NCBI GenBank assembly: GCA_013696185.1
Contig: JACCZA010000314.1
Span: 1-9,344, forward strand
DNA length: 9,344 bases
Direction of reading: 5' to 3'
From: Actinomycetota bacterium
GTDB lineage: Bacteria > Actinomycetota > Thermoleophilia > Gaiellales > Gaiellaceae
Below the pieces are notes generated by a model. It worked only from the letters and a program-made list of their open reading frames with translations. It searched no databases and was not told the origin of the DNA. How positions within the stretch are numbered: position 1 is the first letter of the stretch; each line of letters opens with the position of its first letter. Position numbers and translations under genes: made by a program. This document shows, piece by piece, positions 5,658 to 9,344 of the stretch.

Positions 5658-6935
5658 TCAGTCTGCGAAGAACCCGGCAACCGCGTCCACGGTCCGCTCG
5701 ATCTCCTCGTCGCCGTGGGCGAGCGAGACGAACATGGCCTCGAACTGCGAGGGGGCGAGGTAGATGCCCCGCTCCAGCAGATGACGGAAGAGGGCGCCGT
5801 AGCGCTCGGTGTCGCTTCGCATCGCGTCCTCGTACCTTTCGACCGGTCCCTCGCGTAGGAACAGCGTCGCCATCGCCCCCACGCGCTGGACGCAGGCGCC
5901 CGCACCCTCGGTCGCCGCGGCGAGACCGGCCTCGAGCCGGGCGCCGCGGCGCTCGAGCTCCGCGTAGACCGCGGGGTCGCGGAGGCGCCGCAGCACCGAC
6001 AGCCCCGCGGCGGTGGCGAGCGGATTGCCCGAGAGCGTGCCAGCCTGGTAGACGTCGCCGGCAGGCGCGAGCCGCTCCATCAGCTCCGCCCGCCCACCGA
6101 AGGCCGCGAGCGGGAGGCCGCCGCCGACGAGCTTGCCGAGAATCGTGAGGTCGGGGAGGACGCCGTAGCGCTCCTGTGCTCCGCCGCGGGCGACCCGGAA
6201 GCCCGTGATCACCTCGTCGAAGACGAGGAGCGCCCCCGCCGCGTCGCAGAGCCGGCGGAGCGCCTCCAGGAAGCCCGGCGCCGGGGGGACGACGCCCATG
6301 TTCCCGGCCACGGGCTCGACGACGATGCAGGCGAGCCCCTCCCCGTAGCGCGCCACGGCGGCCGCGGCGGCGTCCACGTCGTTGAAGGGACAGACGATCG
6401 TGTCGGCGGTCACGGCGGTCGGGACGCCCGGGCTGGCCGGAATGCCGAGCGTCGCGAGGCCCGACCCCGCGCTCGCGAGCAGCGCGTCGACGTGGCCGTG
6501 GTAGCAGCCCGAGAACTTGACGATGCGGTCGCGCCGGGTCGCCGCGCGCGCGAGGCGGATCGTGCTCATGGCGGCCTCCGTGCCCGAGGAGACGAGCCGC
6601 ACCTGCTCGAGCGAGGGAACTGCAGCGACGAGCTCGGCGGCGAGCTCCACCTCGCGCTCGGTCGAGGCGCCGAACGTCGTCCCGTCCCGCGCCGCCTCGA
6701 TCACCGCCGCCACCGTCTCCGGGTCCGCGTGCCCGAAGAGGAGGGGGCCCCAGGACAGCACCCAGTCGAGGTAGCGCTCGCCGTGCGCGTCCTCGAGGTA
6801 GGCGCCGCTGCCGCTCCGCACGAACAGCGGCTCGTCGAGGCCGACGGCCCGCATCGCGCGGACCGGCGAGTTCACGCCCCCGGGGATGAGCGCGAGCGCG
6901 CGGCGGTAGAGCTCCGAGCGCGTCCCTACAGCCAC
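5658..6935 (-). CDS. hemL: Glutamate-1-semialdehyde 2,1-aminomutase
   Basis: HemL moves the amino group of glutamate-1-semialdehyde to give 5-aminolevulinate, the C5 route to tetrapyrroles, using pyridoxal phosphate in the cytosol. The 425-residue product has the usual family length. Landmarks are IPGGVNSPVRA (17-27), SSGTEAAMSTIRLARA (116-131), YHGH (145-148), FDEVITGFR (239-247), the cofactor lysine K268 in ILGKLVGGGLP, and GTLSGNP (299-305). These separate it from general ornithine or acetylornithine aminotransferases. It starts at GTG 6935, inside the last codons of hemB (10-nt overlap). The start is fixed by GAAGGAG 8 nt upstream and by the family N-terminus, which begins just before SELY. 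Its immediate product is the substrate of HemB, the neighbouring gene upstream. Confidence 0.97.
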   Translation of the reverse strand: MAVGTRSELYRRALALIPGGVNSPVRAMRAVGLDEPLFVRSGSGAYLEDAHGERYLDWVLSWGPLLFGHADPETVAAVIEAARDGTTFGASTEREVELAAELVAAVPSLEQVRLVSSGTEAAMSTIRLARAATRRDRIVKFSGCYHGHVDALLASAGSGLATLGIPASPGVPTAVTADTIVCPFNDVDAAAAAVARYGEGLACIVVEPVAGNMGVVPPAPGFLEALRRLCDAAGALLVFDEVITGFRVARGGAQERYGVLPDLTILGKLVGGGLPLAAFGGRAELMERLAPAGDVYQAGTLSGNPLATAAGLSVLRRLRDPAVYAELERRGARLEAGLAAATEGAGACVQRVGAMATLFLREGPVERYEDAMRSDTERYGALFRHLLERGIYLAPSQFEAMFVSLAHGDEEIERTVDAVAGFFAD

Positions 6936-7897
6936 CCGGCGAGCTCCTTCGTCCAGTAGGAGATGACGACGTCCGCTCCGGCGCGCCTGATCGCGGTCAG
7001 GCACTCGAGCGCCGCCTGCCGCTCGTCCAGCCAGCCGCGGGCGGCTGCGGCCTTCACCATCGCGTACTCGCCCGAGACGTTGTACGCCGCGAGCGGCGCG
7101 TCGAAGCGCTCGCGCACGGCGCGGATCACGTCGAGGTTGGGCAGCGCCGGCTTCACCATCAGCACGTCGGCGCCCTCCCCGAGGTCGAGCTCGCACTCGC
7201 GCAGCGCCTCGCGCACGTTCGCGGGATCCATCTGGTAGCCGCGCCGGTCGCCAAACGAGGGCGTGGAGCCGGCCGCCTCGCGAAACGGCCCGTAGAAGGC
7301 CGAGGCGTACTTCGCCGAGTAGGCGAGGATCGAGGCCGTCGGGTGGCCGGCCTCGTCGAGCGCGCCGCGGATCGCGCCCACCCGTCCGTCCATCATGTCG
7401 CTCGGAGCGACCGCGTCCGCCCCGGCCTCCACGTGGCTGACCGCCGTGCGGGCGAGGAGCTCGAGCGTCTCGTCGTTGGCGATCTCGCCGCCTGCGAGTA
7501 CGCCGCAGTGGCCGTGGGCCGTGTACTCGCAGAGGCAGACGTCCGTCACGAGGACGAGGCCTGGATGGCGGCCGCGCAGCTCGCGCAGCGCGCGCTGGAC
7601 GATGCCGTCGTCGGCCCAGGCACCCGAGCCCTCGTCGTCCTTCTCGTCGGGGACACCGAAGAGCAGGATCGCCGGCACGCCGAGTGCCGCGCAGGAGTCG
7701 ACCTCGCGCACGAGCTCGTCGAGCGAGCGCTGGGCGATCCCGGGCAGGCCCTCGAGCGGCCGCACGACGCCCTCTCCCTCGCAGGCGAACAGGGGCAGGA
7801 CGAAGCCCTCGAGGTCGAGGCGCGTCTCGCGCACGAGCGCGCGCAGGGACGCCGTCCGGCGCAGGCGGCGCAGGCGCGTGGCTGGAAAGGCGCTCAT
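6926..7897 (-). CDS. hemB: Delta-aminolevulinic acid dehydratase (porphobilinogen synthase)
   Basis: HemB condenses two 5-aminolevulinate molecules to porphobilinogen. The 323-residue protein has both Schiff-base lysines, K196 in YSAKYASAFYGPFR and K249 in LMVKPALP, and the zinc-site cysteines C121, C123 and C131 in DVCLCEYTAHGHCG. It is therefore the zinc-dependent type rather than the cysteine-free magnesium type. APSDMMDGRVGAIR (164-177) and YNVSGEYAM (272-280) are further family motifs. ATG at 7897 gives the family N-terminus (RLRRLRRTASLRALVRET); the open frame continues upstream but without family similarity. There is no ribosome-binding site; TAGGCT lies 7 nt upstream, so a leaderless transcript is possible. 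HemL is translated from inside its 3' end. No hemA, hemC or hemD is in the window. Confidence 0.97.
   Translation of the reverse strand: MSAFPATRLRRLRRTASLRALVRETRLDLEGFVLPLFACEGEGVVRPLEGLPGIAQRSLDELVREVDSCAALGVPAILLFGVPDEKDDEGSGAWADDGIVQRALRELRGRHPGLVLVTDVCLCEYTAHGHCGVLAGGEIANDETLELLARTAVSHVEAGADAVAPSDMMDGRVGAIRGALDEAGHPTASILAYSAKYASAFYGPFREAAGSTPSFGDRRGYQMDPANVREALRECELDLGEGADVLMVKPALPNLDVIRAVRERFDAPLAAYNVSGEYAMVKAAAARGWLDERQAALECLTAIRRAGADVVISYWTKELAGWL
6944..6950 (-). promoter_or_regulatory. Ribosome-binding site of hemL, inside hemB
   Basis: GAAGGAG on the minus strand lies 8 nt before the GTG at 6935 and within the hemB coding sequence. It is the strongest Shine-Dalgarno match among the starts in this window and decides the hemL start. 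Confidence 0.8.
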
Positions 7898-7904
7898 GCC
7901 GAGC

Positions 7905-7910
7905 AGCCTA
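7905..7910 (-). promoter_or_regulatory. Candidate -10 box for a leaderless hemB transcript
   Basis: TAGGCT on the minus strand is followed by exactly 7 nt and the hemB ATG. The 53-nt gap after the permease gene has no Shine-Dalgarno site. No good -35 box is visible (the expected position is C-rich). If real, hemB and the genes after it can be transcribed independently of the ABC transporter. Confidence 0.35.
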
Positions 7911-7950
7911 TGTCCCGGCGCCGAGGAGGGGGCGCGTCGCAGGACTCGCC

Positions 7951-9279
7951 CTACCCCACCAGGCGCCTGGCGCCGGACCGGGCGGCGACGCCGAAGACGA
8001 GTCCGAGCCCGGCGAGCCAGAGCGCCTCGACGGCGATCGTCCGCCACGGGCTCGCCTCGTACAGCGCCGCGGCGAACAGCCGCACGGCGTGGGCGAAGGG
8101 GAAGGCGTCGCTCGCTGTCGAGACCACGGGCACCACGCCCCGCGGCACGAGGCCGCAGAAGACGATCGGCAGCACGACGAGGAGCGCGACGAGCGAGGCC
8201 GACCGCGCCTCGCCCGCGAGCGCGCCGAGCAGGGTGCCGAGCGCCCCCAGGCTCGCCCCGGCGAGCGCGAGGCCGACCGCCAGGAGCGGCAGGCGGCTCC
8301 ACGGCTCGCCGCCCGGCACGCCGGCGAGCTCGGTGGCGAGGCCGAAGGCGAGCGCGATCGTGAGCCCGACCGCGAGCGCGACGACCGCCGCGAGCGCGAC
8401 CTTGGCCCAGACGATCTGCCCGATCCCGACGAGGCCGCGTGCGAGCCGTCCGAGCACGTTCTCGTCCCGCTCGGCGGCGAGCGCGCCGGCGGCGAGCAGC
8501 AGGGTGAGGAAGCTGAGCGTGAGCGCCAGCGCGTAGGCCTGCACCTGCGCCGAGACGGTCCAGCTGCGGCCGCGGCCGGACACCCGCTCGAGCTCGATCG
8601 GGTTGGCCGTGGCGCGCAGGGCGGTGCCGGTCTGGCCGAGCGCCAGCTCGGCCGTGTCGACGAACTCCCGGATCCTGTCGAGCCGGGGGCCGCGCGGCAG
8701 CTCGGAGAGCACCTCGCGCGTCCCGTCGAGCCCGAGCACGTCGAAGCGGCGCCCGAGGAAGGTCCCCTGCCCGCCGTCGAGGATGAGCTCGACGTAGCGC
8801 AGGTTCGCCTGGATGTAGGCCTCCTGGAGCTGCCGGTTGAGGCCGTAGACGAGCGCCTCGATCTCGCGCGTGACCCGCGGTGCGAGGCCGCCCTGCACCG
8901 TCTCGAGCTGGAGGCGCGGGCTCCGCACCATCGCCCGCAGCTCGGCGATGAAGCCGGGCGGCACCGTCACGGTGGCGATCACCCTGCCCGCCTCCAGCTG
9001 CCGGCGGGCCTCCGCCGGCGAGAGGCGCACGAGCTCGACCTCACGCGCCACGTCGTCGATCGTCGAGGCGAGGTCGAAGCTGCGGCCGCCGACCTCGATC
9101 CGCGCCGGCAGCCCCTCCCGGTCGACGAGCGCCACGCGCGGCTTGGCGGTCGCGAACGCCGCGACGAGGCCGATCAGGAGCGCGATCACGACAGGGTAGG
9201 CGACGAGCACGCCGAGGAGGACCGGCGAGCGCCGCAGGATCCGGAGATCCTTCGCGACGAGGAGGGAGACCCGCCTCAC
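7951..9279 (-). CDS. ABC-2 type transporter permease
   Basis: The 442-residue protein has the layout of large ABC-2 exporters of the ABC2_membrane_3 type. A first helix lies at about 20-43 after a short basic cytoplasmic start. Next is a polar extracytoplasmic domain of about 200 residues (44-243), then five more helices near 245-269, 287-315, 330-354, 358-379 and 412-434. ALAAERDENVLGRLARGLVG (264-283), the segment after the second helix, looks like the usual cytoplasmic coupling loop (family AxExExGT-like). The GTG start overlaps the stop of the preceding gene by 4 nt (GTGA), which points to a paired ATPase. The substrate cannot be read from the sequence. It is too long for CcmB, and I see no heme-export motif, although hemB follows 53 nt later. 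Confidence 0.88.
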   Translation of the reverse strand: MRRVSLLVAKDLRILRRSPVLLGVLVAYPVVIALLIGLVAAFATAKPRVALVDREGLPARIEVGGRSFDLASTIDDVAREVELVRLSPAEARRQLEAGRVIATVTVPPGFIAELRAMVRSPRLQLETVQGGLAPRVTREIEALVYGLNRQLQEAYIQANLRYVELILDGGQGTFLGRRFDVLGLDGTREVLSELPRGPRLDRIREFVDTAELALGQTGTALRATANPIELERVSGRGRSWTVSAQVQAYALALTLSFLTLLLAAGALAAERDENVLGRLARGLVGIGQIVWAKVALAAVVALAVGLTIALAFGLATELAGVPGGEPWSRLPLLAVGLALAGASLGALGTLLGALAGEARSASLVALLVVLPIVFCGLVPRGVVPVVSTASDAFPFAHAVRLFAAALYEASPWRTIAVEALWLAGLGLVFGVAARSGARRLVG

Positions 9280-9344
9280 GCGGACCGGCGAGCCGCGGTG
9301 CCCGCGAGGTCGCCGGCGGGGGCCGCCAGGCTCAGCCGGCCGTC
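9276..9344 (-). CDS. C-terminal end of upstream gene, probably ABC transporter ATPase (cut by right edge)
   Basis: The last 22 codons before a TGA at 9278-9276 read DGRLSLAAPAGDL and a short Ala/Arg-rich tail. The stop overlaps the GTG start of the permease by 4 nt. A DGRL-like strand followed by a variable tail is common after the H-loop of ABC ATPases. Together with the coupled permease this makes an ATPase the best guess, but the fragment holds none of the diagnostic Walker or signature motifs. The frame is open to the window edge. Confidence 0.55.
   Translation of the reverse strand, partial: DGRLSLAAPAGDLAGTAARRSA

Noticed and set aside
7898..8302. Upstream extension of the hemB frame
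   Set aside because: The extra residues are low-complexity Arg/Gly/Ala sequence antisense to nothing but in another frame of the permease gene; the family N-terminus begins at the ATG at 7897.
7951..9279. Permease as the cytochrome c maturation protein CcmB
   Set aside because: It is about twice the length of CcmB and has a large extracytoplasmic domain after the first helix, as in ABC2_membrane_3 exporters.

Overview
The window is a compact, very GC-rich stretch in which every gene I can support lies on the minus strand, so transcription runs from position 9344 towards position 1. Overlapping stop/start codons, short gaps and frequent GTG starts are typical of a high-GC bacterium. The split menaquinol-type cytochrome bc complex (b6-like QcrB plus a subunit-IV/cytochrome c fusion), a three-helix Rieske protein and SD-less starts with a TAnnnT box 7-8 nt upstream fit a deep-branching actinobacterium, for example Thermoleophilia. 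That placement is inference, not something the sequence proves.

Layout in transcription order. (1) 9276-9344: the last 22 codons of a gene, probably an ABC ATPase, overlapping by 4 nt an ABC-2 type permease (7951-9279). (2) Tetrapyrrole genes hemB (6926-7897) and hemL (5658-6935); hemL starts inside hemB. (3) A 171-residue protein (5141-5656) resembling isoprenyl diphosphate synthases but lacking the aspartate-rich motif, then a 62-residue basic membrane protein (4940-5128). (4) ubiD-family decarboxylase (3374-4873). (5) qcrA, qcrB and qcrC (696-3293), the menaquinol:cytochrome c reductase, behind a candidate promoter and a perfect 18-bp palindrome. (6) ubiX flavin prenyltransferase (104-694). 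(7) At the left edge, the N-terminal end of what looks like a MenG/UbiE quinone methyltransferase.

The genes make one functional story. HemB and HemL make the tetrapyrrole precursor for the hemes of QcrB and QcrC. UbiX supplies prenylated FMN to UbiD, which probably decarboxylates a prenylated menaquinone precursor. MenG methylates the ring, and the degenerate prenyl-synthase-like protein may be a non-catalytic subunit of the side-chain synthase. QcrABC then oxidises the finished menaquinol. No RNA gene, mobile element or CRISPR array was seen. There is no gene-free stretch over 300 bases.
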